Assembly (NCBI GenBank): GCA_037783545.1
Contig: JBBELK010000944.1
Span: 1-64,000 of the forward strand
Direction: 5' to 3'
Source: Henricia sp. BOLD:AAB3569
Lineage: Eukaryota; Echinodermata; Asteroidea; Spinulosida; Echinasteridae
DNA: 64,000 nt
Part shown: in pieces, positions 35,776 through 48,479 of the stretch
Layout of the letters: each line of letters begins with the position of its first letter
Position numbering within the stretch: position 1 is the first letter of the stretch
Notes under the pieces: generated by a model
Seen by the model: only the letters and a program-made list of their open reading frames with translations
Databases searched by the model: none
Told to the model about the DNA's origin: nothing
Program-made: the position numbers and the translations under genes

Positions 35776-37150
35776 TCAACGGCCGTACAAATGTACACCA
35801 GCGCGGCGCATGCGCAGGGTGTCCCAACAGCCACGGTTAGGGGAATAACCACGCAGCCGAGCTCCGTTTCCCCTAAACTCTGAAATTTCTCCGTCATTTC
35901 CCAGCGAAAATCTGTCAATTTTGCATGACAAGTGCGGAATATATACAGTTTGGAGCATGCAAAATTTGAAGTTGGTTGGACAATTCCTTGATTTCCAAAT
36001 TTGCCGGCATTTGGGACACACTTTGACCTAATTCCCGTCACAATCTGGGGTGAGTCAACGGCCGTACAAATGTACACAAGCGCGGCGCAGGGTGTCCCAA
36101 CAGCCACGGTTAGGGGAATAACCACGCAGCCGAGCTCCGTTTTCCCTAAACTCTGAAATTTCTCCGTCATTTCCCAGCGAAAATCTGTCAATTTTGCATG
36201 ACAAGTGCGGAATATATACAGTTTGGAGCATGCAAAATTTGAAGTTGGTTGGAAAATTCCTTGATTTCCAAATTTGCCGGCATTTGGGACACACTTTGAC
36301 CTAATTCCCGTCACAATCTGGGGTGAGTCAACGGCCGTACAAATGTACACAAGCGCGGCGCAGGGTGTCCCAACAGCCACGGTTAGGGGAATAACCACGC
36401 AGCCGAGCTCCGTTTTCCCTAAACTCTGAAATTTCTCCGTCATTTCCCAGCGAAAATCTGTCAATTTTGCATGACAAGTGCGGAATATATACAGTTTGGA
36501 GCATGCAAAATTTGAAGTTGGTTGGAAAATTCCTTGATTTCCAAATTTGCCGGCATTTGGGACACACTTTGACCTAATTCCCGTCACAATCTGGGGTGAG
36601 TCAACAAATGTACACCAGCGCGGCGCATGCGCAGGGTGTCCCAACAGCCACGGTTAGGGGAATAACCACGCAGCCGAGCTCCGTTTTCCCTAAACTCTGA
36701 AATGTCTCCGTCATTTCCCAGCGAAAATCTGTCAATTTTGCATGACAAGTGCGGAATATATACAGTTTGGAGCATGCAAAATTTGTAGTTGGTTGGAAAA
36801 TTCCTTGATTTCCAAATTTGCCGGCATTTGGGACACACTTTGACCTAATTCCCGTCACAATCTGGGGTGAGTCAACGGCCGTACAAATGTACACCAGCGC
36901 GGCGCATGCGCAGGGTGTCCCAACAGCCACGGTTAGGGGAATAACCACGCAGCCGAGCTCCGTTTTCCCTAAACTCTGAAATTTCTCCGTCATTTCCCAG
37001 CGAAAATCTGTCAATTTTGCATGACAAGTGCGGAATATATACAGTTTGGAGCATGCAAAATTTGAAGTTGGTTGGACAATTCCTTGATTTCCAAATTTGC
37101 CGGCATTAGGGACACACTTTGACCTAATTCCCGTCACAATCTGGGGTGAG
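35776..37150. repeat. Delta-epsilon-epsilon-zeta-L segment, copy 2
   Basis: It repeats 26904-28278 at a constant offset of 8872 bp across five monomers, including the 271-bp zeta unit. Differences include CATTAGGGACAC near 37105 in this copy. Confidence 0.9.
36601..36871. repeat. Zeta monomer, 8-bp deletion, copy 5
   Basis: Same 8-bp loss and neighbours as copy 4, exactly 8872 bp downstream of it and separated by two full 10-mer units. Confidence 0.93.
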
Positions 37151-39370
37151 TCAACGGCCGTACAAATGTACACCAGCGCGGCGCATGCGCAGGGTGTCCC
37201 AACAGCCACGGTTAGGGGAATAACCACGCAGGCGAGCTCCGTTTTCCCTAAACTCTGAAATTTCTCCGTCATTTCCCAGCGAAAATCTGTCAATTTTGCA
37301 TGACAAGTGTGGAATATATACAGTTTGGAGCATGCAAAATTTGAATTTGGTTGGAAAATTCCTTGATTTCCAAATTTGCCAGCATTTGGGACACACTTTG
37401 ACCTAATTCCCGTCACAATCTGGGGTGAGTCAACGACCGTACAAATGTACACCAGCGCGGCGCATGCTCAGGGTGTCCCAACAGCCACGGTTAGGGGAAT
37501 AACCACGCAGCCGAGCTCCGTTTTCCCTAAACTCTGAAATTTCTCCGTCATTTCCCAGCGAAAATCTGTCAATTTTGCATGACAAGTGCGGAATATATAC
37601 AGTTTGGAGCATGCAAAATTTGAAGTTGGTTGGAAAATTCCTTGATTTCCAAATTTGCCGGCATTTGGGACACACTTTGACCTAATTCCCGTCACAATCT
37701 GGGGTGAGTAAACGGCCGTACAAATGTACACCAGCGCGGCGCATGCGCAGGGTGTCCCAACAGCCACGGTTAGGGGAATAACCACGCAGCCGAGCTCCGT
37801 TTTCCCTAAACTCTGAAATTTCTCCGTCATTTCCCAGCGAAAATCTGTCAATTTTGCATGACAAGTGCGGAATATATACAGTTTGGAGCATGCAAAATTT
37901 GAAGTTGGTTGGAAAATTCCTTGATTTCCAAATTTGCCGGCATTTGGGACACACTTTGACCTAATTCCCGTCACAATCTGGGGTGAGTCAACGGCCGTAC
38001 AAATGTACACCAGCGCGGCGCATGCGCAGGGTGTCCCAACAGCCACGGTTAAGGGAATAACCACGCAGCCGAGCTCCGTTTTCCCTAAACTCTGAAATTT
38101 CTCCGTCATTTCCCAGCGAAAATCTGTCAATTTTGCATGACAAGTGCGGAATATATACAGTTTGGAGCATGCAAAATTTGAAGTTGGTTGGAAAATTCCT
38201 TGATTTCCAAATTTGCCGGCATTTGGGACACACTTTTACCTAATTCCCGTCACAATCTGGGGTGAGTCAACGGCCGTACAAATGTACACCAGCGCGGCGC
38301 AGGGTGTCCCAACAGCCACGGTTAGGGGAATAACCACGCAGCCGAGCTCCGTTTTCCCTAAACTCTGAAATTTCTCCATCATTTCCCAGCGAAAATCTGT
38401 CAATTTTGCATGACAAGTGCGGAATATATACAGTTGGGAGCATGCAAAATTTGAAGTTGGTTGGAAAATTCCTTGATTTCCAAATTTGCCGGCATTTGGG
38501 ACACACTTTGACCTAATTCCCGTCACAATCTGGGGTGAGTCAACGGCCGTACAAATGTACACCAGCGCGGTGCATGCGCAGGGTGTCCCAACAGCCACGG
38601 TTAGGGGAATAACCACGCAGCCGAGCTCCGTTTTCCCTAAACTCTGAAATTTCTCCGTCATTTCCCAGCGAAAATCTGTCAATTTTGCATGACAAGTGCG
38701 GAATATATACAGTTTGGAGCATGCAAAATTTGAAGTTGGTTGGAAAATTCCTTGATTTCCAAATTTGCCGGCATTTGGGACACATTTTGACCTAATTCCC
38801 GTCACAATCTGGGGTGAGTCAACGGCCGTACAAATGTACACCAGCGCGGCGCATGCGCAGGGTGTCCCAACAGCCACGGTTAGGGGAATAACCACGCAGC
38901 CGAGCTCCGTTTTCCCTAAACTCTGAAATTTCTCCGTCATTTCCCAGCGAAAATCTGTCAATTTTGCATGACAAGTGCGGAATATATACAGTTTGTAGCA
39001 TGCAAAATTTGAAGTTGGTTGGAAAATTCCTTGATTTCCACATTTGCCGGCATTTGGGACACACTTTGACCTAATTCCCGTCACAATCTGGGGTGAGTCA
39101 ACGGCCGTACAAATGTACACCAGCGCGGCGCAGGGTGTCCCAACAGCCACGGTTAGGGGAATAACCACGCAGCCGAGCTCCGTTTTCCCTAAACTCTGAA
39201 ATTTCTCCGTCATTTCCCAGCGAAAATTTGTCAATTTTGCATGACAAGTGCGGAATATATACAGTTTGGAGCATGCAAAATTTGAAGTTGGTTGGAAAAT
39301 TCCTTGATTTCCAAATTTGCCGGCATTTGGGACACACTTTGACCTAATTCCCGTCACAATCTGGGGTGGG
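37151..39370. repeat. 10-mer family, copy lacking B and C2
   Basis: Monomers A 37151, B-prime 37430, C0 37709 (GAGTAAACGG), C1 37988, D 38267 (CTCCATCAT), E 38540, F 38819 and G 39098. The length of 2220 bp equals 2778 minus two L units. F has CCCTAAAC as in copy 2, so this copy is closer to 32446-35223 than to 29668-32445. Confidence 0.9.
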
Positions 39371-41026
39371 TCAACGGCCGTACAAATGTACACCAGCGCG
39401 GCGCATGCGCAGGGTGTCCCAACAGCCACGGTTAGGGGAATAACCACGCAGCCGAGCTCCGTTTTCCCTAAACTCTAAAATTTCTCCGTCATTTCCCAGC
39501 GAAAATCTGTCAATTTTGCATGACAAGTGCGGAATTTATACAGTTTGGAGCATGCAACATTTGAAGTTGGTTGGAAAATTCCTTGATTTCCAAATTTGCC
39601 GGCATTTGGGACACACTTTGACCTAATTCCCGTCACAATCTGGGGTGAGTCAACGGCCGTACAAATGTACACCAGCGCGGCGCAGGGTGTCCCAACAGCC
39701 ACGGTTAGGGGAATAACCACGCAGCCGAGCTCCGTTTTCCCTAAACTCTGAAATTTCTCCGTCATTTCCTAGCGAAAATCTGTAAATTTTGCATGACAAG
39801 TGCGGAATATATACAGTTTGGAGCATGCAAAATTTGAAGTTGGTTGGAAAATTCCTTGATTTCGAAATTTGCCGGCATTTGGGACACACTTTGACCTAAT
39901 TCCCGTCACAATCTGGGGTGAGTCAACGGCCGTACAAATGTACACCAGCGCGGCGCATGCGCAGGGTGTCCCAACAGCCACGGTTAGGGGAATAACCACG
40001 CAGCCGAGCTCCGTTTTCCCTAAACTCTGAAATTTCTCCGTCATTTCCCAGCGAAAATCTGTCAATTTTGCATGACAAGTGCGGAATATATACAATTTGG
40101 AGCATGCAAAATTTGAAGTTGGTTGGAAAATTCCTTGATTTCCAAATTTGCCGGCATTTGGGACACACTTTGACCTAATTCCCGTCACAATCTGGGGTGA
40201 GTCAACGGCCGTACAAATGTACACCAGCGCGGCGCATGCGCAGGGTGTCCTAACAGCCACGGTTAGGGGAATAACCACGCAGCCGAGCTCCGTTTTCCCT
40301 AAACTCTGAAATTTCTCCGTCATTTCCCAGCGAAAATCTGTCAATTTTGCATGACAAGTGCGGAATATATACAGTTTGGAGCATTCAAAATTTGAAGTTG
40401 GTTGGAAAATTCCTTGATTTCCAAATTTGCCGGCATTTGGGACACACTTTGACATAATTCCCGTCACAATCTGGGGTGAGTCAACGGCCGTACAAATGTA
40501 CACCAGCGCGGCGCAGGGTGTCCCAACAGCCACGGTTAGGGGAATAACCACGCAGCCGAGCTCCGTTTTCCCTAAACTCTGAAATTTCTCCGTCATTTCC
40601 CAGCGAAAATCTGTCAATTTTGCATGACAAGTGCGGAATATATACAGTTTGGAGCATGCAAAATTTGAAGTTGGTTGGAAAATTCCTTGATTTCGAAATT
40701 TGCCGGCATTTGGGACACACTTTGACCTAATTCCCGTCACAATCTGGGATGAGTCAACGGCCGTACAAATGTACACCAGCGCGGCGCAGGGTGTCCCAAC
40801 AGCCACGGTTAGGGGAATAACCACGCAGCCGAGCTCCGTTTTCCCTAAACTCTGAAATTTCTCCGTCATTTCCCAGCGAAAATCTGTCAATTTTGCATGA
40901 CAAGTGCGGAATATATACAGTTTGGAGCATGCAAAATTTGAAGTTGGTTGCAAAATTCCTTGATTTCCAAATTTGCCGGCATTTGGGACACACTTTGACC
41001 TAATTCCCGTCACAATCTGGGGTGAG
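39371..41026. repeat. 6-mer higher-order unit H-I-L1-J-K-L (1656 bp), copy 1
   Basis: H 39371 (CTCTAAAATTT, GAATTTATAC, GCAACATTT), I 39650 (TTCCTAGCG, CTGTAAATT, TTCGAAATT), L1 39923, J 40202 (CATTCAAAATT), K 40481 (TTCGAAATT, ending GGGATGAG) and L 40754 (GGTTGCAAAATTCC). Three L-length and three S-length units sum to 1656 bp. It directly follows the last 10-mer copy. Confidence 0.9.
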
Positions 41027-41578
41027 TCAACGGCCGTACAAATGTACACCAGCGCGGCGCAGGGTGTCCCAACAGCCACGGTTAGGGGAATAACCACGCA
41101 GCCGAGCTCCGTTTTCCCTAAACTCTGAAATTTCTCCGTCATTTCCTAGCGAAAATCTGTAAATTTTGCATGACAAGTGCGAAATATATACAGTTTGGAG
41201 CATGCAAAATTTGAAGTTGGTTGGAAAATTCCTTGATTTCGAAATTTGCCGGCATTTGGGACACACTTTGACCTAATTCCCGTCACAATCTGGGGTGAGT
41301 CAACGGCCGTACAAATGTACACCAGCGCGGCGCATGCGCAGGGTGTCCCAACAGCCACGGTTAGGGGAATAACCACGCAGCCGAGCTCCGTTTTCCCTAA
41401 ACTCTGAAATTTCTCCGTCATTTCCCAGCGAAAATCTGTCAATTTTGCATGACAAGTGCGGAATATATACAGTTTGGAGCATGCAAAATTTGAAGTTGGT
41501 TGGAAAATTCCTTGATTTCCAAATTTGCCGGCATTTGGGACACACTTTGACCTAATTCCCGTCACAATCTGGGGTGAG
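41027..41578. repeat. Partial 6-mer (I-L1)
   Basis: Two monomers, I at 41027 (also GCGAAATATATAC) and L1 at 41300, sit between 6-mer copies. Four units are missing relative to the full order. Confidence 0.8.
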
Positions 41579-43234
41579 TCAACGGCCGTACAAATGTACA
41601 CCAGCGCGGCGCATGCGCAGGGTGTCCCAACAGCCACGGTTAGGGGAATAACCACGCAGCCGAGCTCCGTTTTCCCTAAACTCTGAAATTTCTCCGTCAT
41701 TTCCCAGCGAAAATCTGTCAATTTTGCATGACAAGTGCGGAATATATACAGTTTGGAGCATGCAACATTTGAAGTTGGTTGGAAAATTCCTTGATTTCCA
41801 AATTTGCCGGCATTTGGGACACACTTTGACCTAATTCCCGTCACAATCTGGGGTGAGTCAACGGCCGTACAAATGTACACCAGCGCGGCGCAGGGTGTCC
41901 CAACAGCCACGGTTAGGGGAATAACCACGCAGCCGAGCTCCGTTTTCCCTAAACTCTGAAATTTCTCCGTCATTTCCTAGCGAAAATCTGTAAATTTTGC
42001 ATGACAAGTGCGGAATATATACAGTTTGGAGCATGCAAAATTTGAAGTTGGTTGGAAAATTCCTTGATTTCGAAATTTGCCGGCATTTGGGACACACTTT
42101 GACCTAATTCCCGTCACAATCTGGGGTGAGTCAACGGCCGTACAAATGTACACCAGCGCGGCGCATGCGCAGGGTGTCCCAACAGCCACGGTTAGGGGAA
42201 TAACCACGCAGCCGAGCTCCGTTTTCCCTAAACTCTGAAATTTCTCCGTCATTTCCCAGCGAAAATCTGTCAATTTTGCATGACAAGTGCGGAATATATA
42301 CAGTTTGGAGCATGCAAAATTTGAAGTTGGTTGGAAAATTCCTTGATTTCCAAATTTGCCGGCATTTGGGACACACTTTGACCTAATTCCCGTCACAATC
42401 TGGGGTGAGTCAACGGCCGTACAAATGTACACCAGCGCGGCGCATGCGCAGGGTGTCCCAACAGCCACGGTTAGGGGAATAACCACGCAGCCGAGCTCCG
42501 TTTTCCCTAAACTCTGAAATTTCTCCGTCATTTCCCAGCGAAAATCTGTCAATTTTGCATGACAAGTGCGGAATATATACAGTTTGGAGCATTCAAAATT
42601 TGAAGTTGGTTGGAAAATTCCTTGATTTCCAAATTTGCCGGCATTTGGGACACACTTTGACCTAATTCCCGTCACAATCTGGGGTGAGTCAACGGCCGTA
42701 CAAATGTACACCAGCGCGGCGCAGGGTGTCCCAACAGCCACGGTTAGGGGAATAACCACGCAGCCGAGCTCCGTTTTCCCTAAACTCTGAAATTTCTCCG
42801 TCATTTCCCAGCGAAAATCTGTCAATTTTGCATGACAAGTGCGGAATATATACAGTTTGGAGCATGCAAAATTTGAAGTTGGTTGGAAAATTCCTTGATT
42901 TCCAAATTTGCCGGCATTTGGGACACACTTTGACCTAATTCCCGTCACAATCTGGGATGAGTCAACGGCCGTACAAATGTACACCAGCGCGGCGCAGGGT
43001 GTCGCAACAGCCACGGTTAGGGGAATAACCACGCAGCCGAGCTCCGTTTTCCCTAAACTCTGAAATTTCTCCGTCATTTCCCAGCGAAAATCTGTCAATT
43101 TTGCATGACAAGTGCGGAATATATACAGTTTGGAGCATGCAAAATTTGAAGTTGGTTGCAAAATTCCTTGATTTCCAAATTTGCCGGCATTTGGGACACA
43201 CTTTGACCTAATTCCCGTCACAATCTGGGGTGGG
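41579..43234. repeat. 6-mer higher-order unit, copy 2
   Basis: An H-like unit at 41579 (GCAACATTT but normal GAATATATAC) is followed by I 41858, L1 42131, J 42410, K-like 42689 (without TTCGAAATT) and L 42962 (GTGTCGCAAC). The length is again 1656 bp. Loss of some H and K markers suggests gene-conversion patches. Confidence 0.85.
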
Positions 43235-44617
43235 TCAACGGCCGTACAAATGTACACCAGCGCGGCGCATGCGCAGGGTGTCTCAACAGCCACGGTTAGG
43301 GGAATAACCACGCAGCCGAGCTCCGTTTTCCCTAAACTCTGAAATTTCTCCGTCATTTCCCAGCGAAAATCTGTCAATTTTGCATGACAAGTGCGGAATT
43401 TATACAGTTTGGAGCATGCAACATTTGAAGTTGGTTGGAAAATTCCTTGATTTCCAAATTTGCCGGCATTTGGGACACACTTTGACCTAATTCCCGTCAC
43501 AATCTGGGGTGAGTCAACGGCCGTACAAATGTACACCAGCGCGGCGCAGGGTGTCCCAACAGCCACGGTTAGGGGAATAACCACGCAGCCGAGCTCCGTT
43601 TTCCCTAAACTCTGAAATTTCTCCGTCATTTCCTAGCGAAAATCTGTCAATTTTGCATGACAAGTGCGGAATATATACAGTTTGGAGCATGCCAAATTTG
43701 AAGTTGGTTGGAAAATTCCTTGATTTCGAAATTTGCCGGCATTTGGGACACACTTTGACCTAATTCCCGTCACAATCTGGGGTGAGTCAACGGCCGTACA
43801 AATGTACACCAGCGCGGCGCATGCGCAGGGTGTCCCAACAGCCACGGTTAGGGGAATAACCACGCAGCCGAGCTCCGTTTTCCCTAAACTCTGAAATTTC
43901 TCCGTCATTTCCCAGCGAAAATCTGTCAATTTTGCATGACAAGTGCGGAATATATACAGTTTGGAGCATGCAAAATTTGAAGTTGGTTGGAAAATTCCTT
44001 GATTTCCAAATTTGCCGGCATTTGGGACACATTTTGACCTAATTCCCGTCACAATCTGGGGTGAGTCAACGGCCGTACAAATGTACACCAGCGCGGCGCA
44101 TGCGCAGGGTGTCCCAACAGCCACGGTTAGGGGAATAACCACGCAGCCGAGCTCCGTTTTCCCTAAACTCTGAAATTTCTCCGTCATTTCCCAGCGAAAA
44201 TCTGTCAATTTTGCATGACAAGTGCGGAATATATACAGTTTGGAGCATGCAAAATTTGAAGTTGGTTGGAAAATTCCTTGATTTCCAAATTTGCCGGCAT
44301 TTGGGACACACTTTGACCTAATTCCCGTCACAATCTGGGGTGAGTCAACGGCCGTACAAATGTACACCAGCGCGGCGCAGGGTGTCCCAACAGCCACGGT
44401 TAGGGGAATAACCACGCAGCCGAGCTCCGTTTTCCCTAAACTCTGAAATTTCTCCGTCATTTCCCAGCGAAAATCTGTCAATTTTGCATGACAAGTGCGG
44501 AATATATACAGTTTGGAGCATGCAAAATTTGAAGTTGGTTGGAAAATTCCTTGATTTCCAAATTTGCCGGCATTTGGGACACACTTTGACCTAATTCCCG
44601 TCACAATCTGGGGTGGG
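43235..44617. repeat. 6-mer family, five-monomer version
   Basis: H 43235, I 43514 (GCCAAATTT), L1 43787 (CACATTTTGACC), an L unit at 44066 and an S unit at 44345 ending in GGGTGGG. The length of 1383 bp equals 1656 minus one S unit. The CACATTTTGACC variant is otherwise typical of class E in the 10-mer domain. Confidence 0.82.
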
Positions 44618-46273
44618 TCAACGGCCGTACAAATGTACACCAGCGCGGCGCATGCGCAGGATGTCCCAACAGCCACGGTTAGGGGAATAACCACGCAGCC
44701 GAGCTCCGTTTTCCCTAAACTCTGAAATTTCTCCGTCATTTCCCAGCGAAAATCTGTCAATTTTGCATGACAAGTGCGGAATTTATACAGTTTGGAGCAT
44801 GCAACATTTGAAGTTGGTTGGAAAATTCCTTGATTTCCAAATTTGCCGGCATTTGGGACACACTTTGACCTAATTCCCGTCACAATCTGGGGTGAGTCAA
44901 CGGCCGTACAAATGTACACCAGCGCGGCGCAGGGTGTCCCAACAGCCACGGTTAGGGGAATAACCACGCAGCCGAGCTCCGTTTTCCCTAAACTCTGAAA
45001 TTTCTCCGTCATTTCCTAGCGAAAATCTGTAAATTTTGCATGACAAGTGCGGAATATATACAGTTTGGAGCATGCAAAATTTGAAGTTGGTTGGAAAATT
45101 CCTTGATTTCGAAATTTGCCGGCATTTGGGACACACTTTGACCTAATTCCCGTCACAATCTGGGGTGAGTCAACGGCCGTACAAATGTACACCAGCGCGG
45201 CGCATGCGCAGGGTGTCCCAACAGCCACGGTTAGGGGAATAACCACGCAGCCGAGCTCCGTTTTCCCTAAACTCTGAAATTTCTCCGTCATTTCCCAGCG
45301 AAAATCTGTCAATTTTGCATGACAAGTGCGGAATATATATAGTTTGGAGCATGCAAAATTTGAAGTTGGTTGGAAAATTCCTTGATTTCCAAATTTGCCG
45401 GCATTTGGGACACACTTTGACCTAATTCCCGTCACAATCTGGGGTGAGTCAACGGCCGTACAAATGTACACCAGCGCGGCGCATGCGCAGGGTGTCCCAA
45501 CAGCCGCGGTTAGGGGAATAACCACGCAGCCGAGCTCCGTTTTCCCTAAACTCTGAAATTTCTCCGTCATTTCCCAGCGAAAATCTGTCAATTTTGCATG
45601 ACAAGTGCGGAATATATACAGTTTGGAGCATTCAAAATTTGAAGTTGGTTGGAAAATTCCTTGATTTCCAAATTTGCCGGCATTTGGGACACACTTTGAC
45701 CTAATTCCCGTCACAATCTGGGGTGAGTCAACGGCCGTACAAATGTACACCAGCGCGGCGCAGGGTGTCCCAACAGCCACGGTTAGGGGAATAACCACGC
45801 AGCCGAGCTCCGTTTTCCCTAAACTCTGAAATTTCTCCGTCATTTCCCAGCGAAAATCTGTCAATTTTGCATGACAAGTGCGGAATATATACAGTTTGGA
45901 GCATGCACAATTTGAAGTTGGTTGGAAAATTCCTTGATTTCGAAATTTGCCGGCATTTGGGACACACTTTGACCTAATTCCCGTCACAATCTGGGATGAG
46001 TCAACGGCCGTACAAATGTACACCAGCGCAGCGCAGGGTGTCCCAACAGCCACGGTTAGGGGAATAACCACGCAGCCGAGCTCCGTTTTCCCTAAACTCT
46101 GAAATTTCTCCGTCATTTCCCAGCGAAAATCTGTCAATTTTGCATGACAAGTGCGGAATATATACAGTTTGGAGCATGCAAAATTTGAAGTTGGTTGAAA
46201 AATTCCTTGATTTCCAAATTTTCCGGCATTTGGGACACACTTTGACCTAATTCCCGTCACAATATGGGGTGAG
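44618..46273. repeat. 6-mer higher-order unit, copy 3
   Basis: H 44618 (AGGATGTCCC), I 44897, L1 45170 (ATATATAGTT), J 45449 (CAGCCGCGG), K 45728 (GCACAATTTG) and an L-position unit at 46001 (GCGCAGCGCAG, GAAAAATTCC, TTTTCCGGC). The length is 1656 bp. The last unit shares GAAAAATTCC, TTTTCCGGC and the following AATATGGGG with 12192, far upstream, which hints at long-distance exchange. Confidence 0.85.
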
Positions 46274-48479
46274 TCAACGGCCGTACAAATGTACACCAGC
46301 GCGGCGCAGGGTGTCCCAACAGCCACGGTTAGGGGAATAACCACGCAGCCGAGCTCCGTTTTCCCTAAACTCTGAAATTTCTCCGTCATTTCCCAGCGAA
46401 AATCTGTCAATTTTGCATGACAAGTGCGGAATATATACAGTTTGGAGCATGCAAAATTTGAAGTTGGTTGGAAAATTCCTTGATTTCGAAATTTGCCGGC
46501 ATTTGGGACACACTTTGACCTAATTCCCGTCACAATCTGGGGTGAGTCAACGGCGTACAAATGTACACCAGCGCGGCGCATGCGCAGGGTGTCCCAACAG
46601 CCACGGTTAGGGGAATAACCACGCAGCCGAGCTCCGTTTTCCCTAAACTCTGAAATTTCTCCGTCATTTCCCAGCGAAAATCTGTCAATTTTGCATGACA
46701 AGTGCGGAATATATATAGTTTGGAGCATGCAAAATTTGAAGTTGGTTGCAAAATTCCTTGATTTCCAAATTTGCCGGCATTTGGGACACACTTTGACCTA
46801 ATTCCCGTCACAATCTGGGGTGGGTCAACGGCCGTACAAATGTACACCAGCGCGGCGCATGCGCAGGGTGTCTCAACAGCCACGGTTAGGGGAATAACCA
46901 CGCAGCCGAGCTCCGTTTTCCCTAAACTCTGAAATTTCTCCGTCATTTCCCAGCGAAAATCTGTCAATTTTGCATGACAAGTGCGGAATATATACAGTTT
47001 GGAGCATGCAACATTTGAAGTTGGTTGGAAAATTCCTTGATTTCCAAATTTGCCGGCATTTGGGACACACTTTGACCTAATTCCCGTCACAATCTGGGGT
47101 GAGTCAACGGCGTACAAATGTACACCAGCGCGGCGCATGCGCAGGGTGTCCCAACAGCCACGGTTAGGGGAATAACCACGCAGCCGAGCTCCGTTTTCCC
47201 TAAACTCTGAAATTTCTCCGTCATTTCCCAGCGAAAATCTGTCAATTTTGCATGACAAGTGCGGAATATATACAGTTTGGAGCATTCAAAATTTGAAGTT
47301 GGTTGGAAAATTCCTTGATTTCCAAATTTGCCGGCATTTGGGACACACTTTGACCTAATTCCCGTCACAATCTGGGGTGAGTCAACGGCCGTACAAATGT
47401 ACACCAGCGCGGCGCAGGGTGTCCCAACAGCCACGGTTAGGGGAATAACCACGCAGCCGAGCTCCGTTTTCCCTAAACTCTGAAATTTCTCCGTCATTTC
47501 CCAGCGAAAAGCTGTCAATTTTGCATGACAAGTGCGGAATATATACAGTTTGGAGCATGCAAAATTTAAAGTTGGTTGGAAAATTCCTTGATTTCGAAAT
47601 TTGCCGGCATTTGGGACACACTTTGACCTAATTCCCGTCACAATCTGGGATGAGTCAACGGCCGTACAAATGTACACCAGCGCGGCGCAGGGTGTCCCAA
47701 CAGCCACGGTTAGGGGAATAACCACGCAGCCGAGCTCCGTTTTCCCTAAACTCTGAAATGTCTCCGTCATTTCCCAGCGAAAATCTGTCAATTTTGCATG
47801 ACAAGTGCGGAATATATATAGTTTGGAGCATGCAAAATTTGAAGTTGGTTGCAAAATTCCTTGATTTCCAAATTTGCCGGCATTTGGGACACACTTTGAC
47901 CTAATTCCCGTCACAATCTGGGGTGGGTCAACGGCCGTACAAATGTACACCAGCGCGGCGCATGCGCAGGGTGTCTCAACAGCCACGGTTAGGGGAATAA
48001 CCACGCAGCCGAGCTCCGTTTTCCCTAAACTCTGAAATTTCTCCGTCATTTCCCAGCGAAAATCTGTCAATTTTGCATGACAAGTGCGGAATATATACAG
48101 TTTGGAGCATGCAAAATTTGAAGTTGGTTGGAAAATTCCTTGATTTCGAAATTTGCCGGCATTTGGGACACACTTTGACCTAATTCCCGTCACAATCTGG
48201 GATGAGTCAACGGCCGTACAAATGTACACCAGCGCAGCGCAGGGTGTCCCAACAGCCACGGTTAGGGGAATAACCACGCAGCCGAGCTACGTTTTCCCTA
48301 AACTCTGAAATTTCTCCGTCATTTCCCAGCGAAAATCTGTCAATTTTGCATGACAAGTGCGGAATATATACAGTTTGGAGCATGCAAAATTTGAAGTTGG
48401 TTGCAAAATTCCTTGATTTCCAAATTTGCCGGCATTTGGGACACACTTTGACCTAATTCCCGTCACAATCTGGGGTGGG
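46274..48479. repeat. Contracted and mosaic 6-mer derivatives
   Basis: Units K 46274, mosaic 46547 (278 bp), H-like 46825, J 47104 (278 bp), K 47382, L 47655, mosaic 47928 and L 48207 (GCGCAGCGCAG). Order and content differ from the full 6-mer, and at least two monomers combine markers of two classes. Units 46547 and 47104 share a 1-bp loss, ACGGCGTAC for ACGGCCGTAC, also present at 49868. Confidence 0.82.
47928..48206. repeat. Mosaic monomer, H-type start and K-type end
   Basis: The first part has markers of the class that follows GGGTGGG (ATGCGC, GTGTCTCAAC). The second part has GAATATATAC, GCAAAATTTG, TTCGAAATT and a GGGATGAG end, as in class K. The switch lies between about 47980 and 48090. 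This is direct evidence for exchange inside a monomer. Confidence 0.8.
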
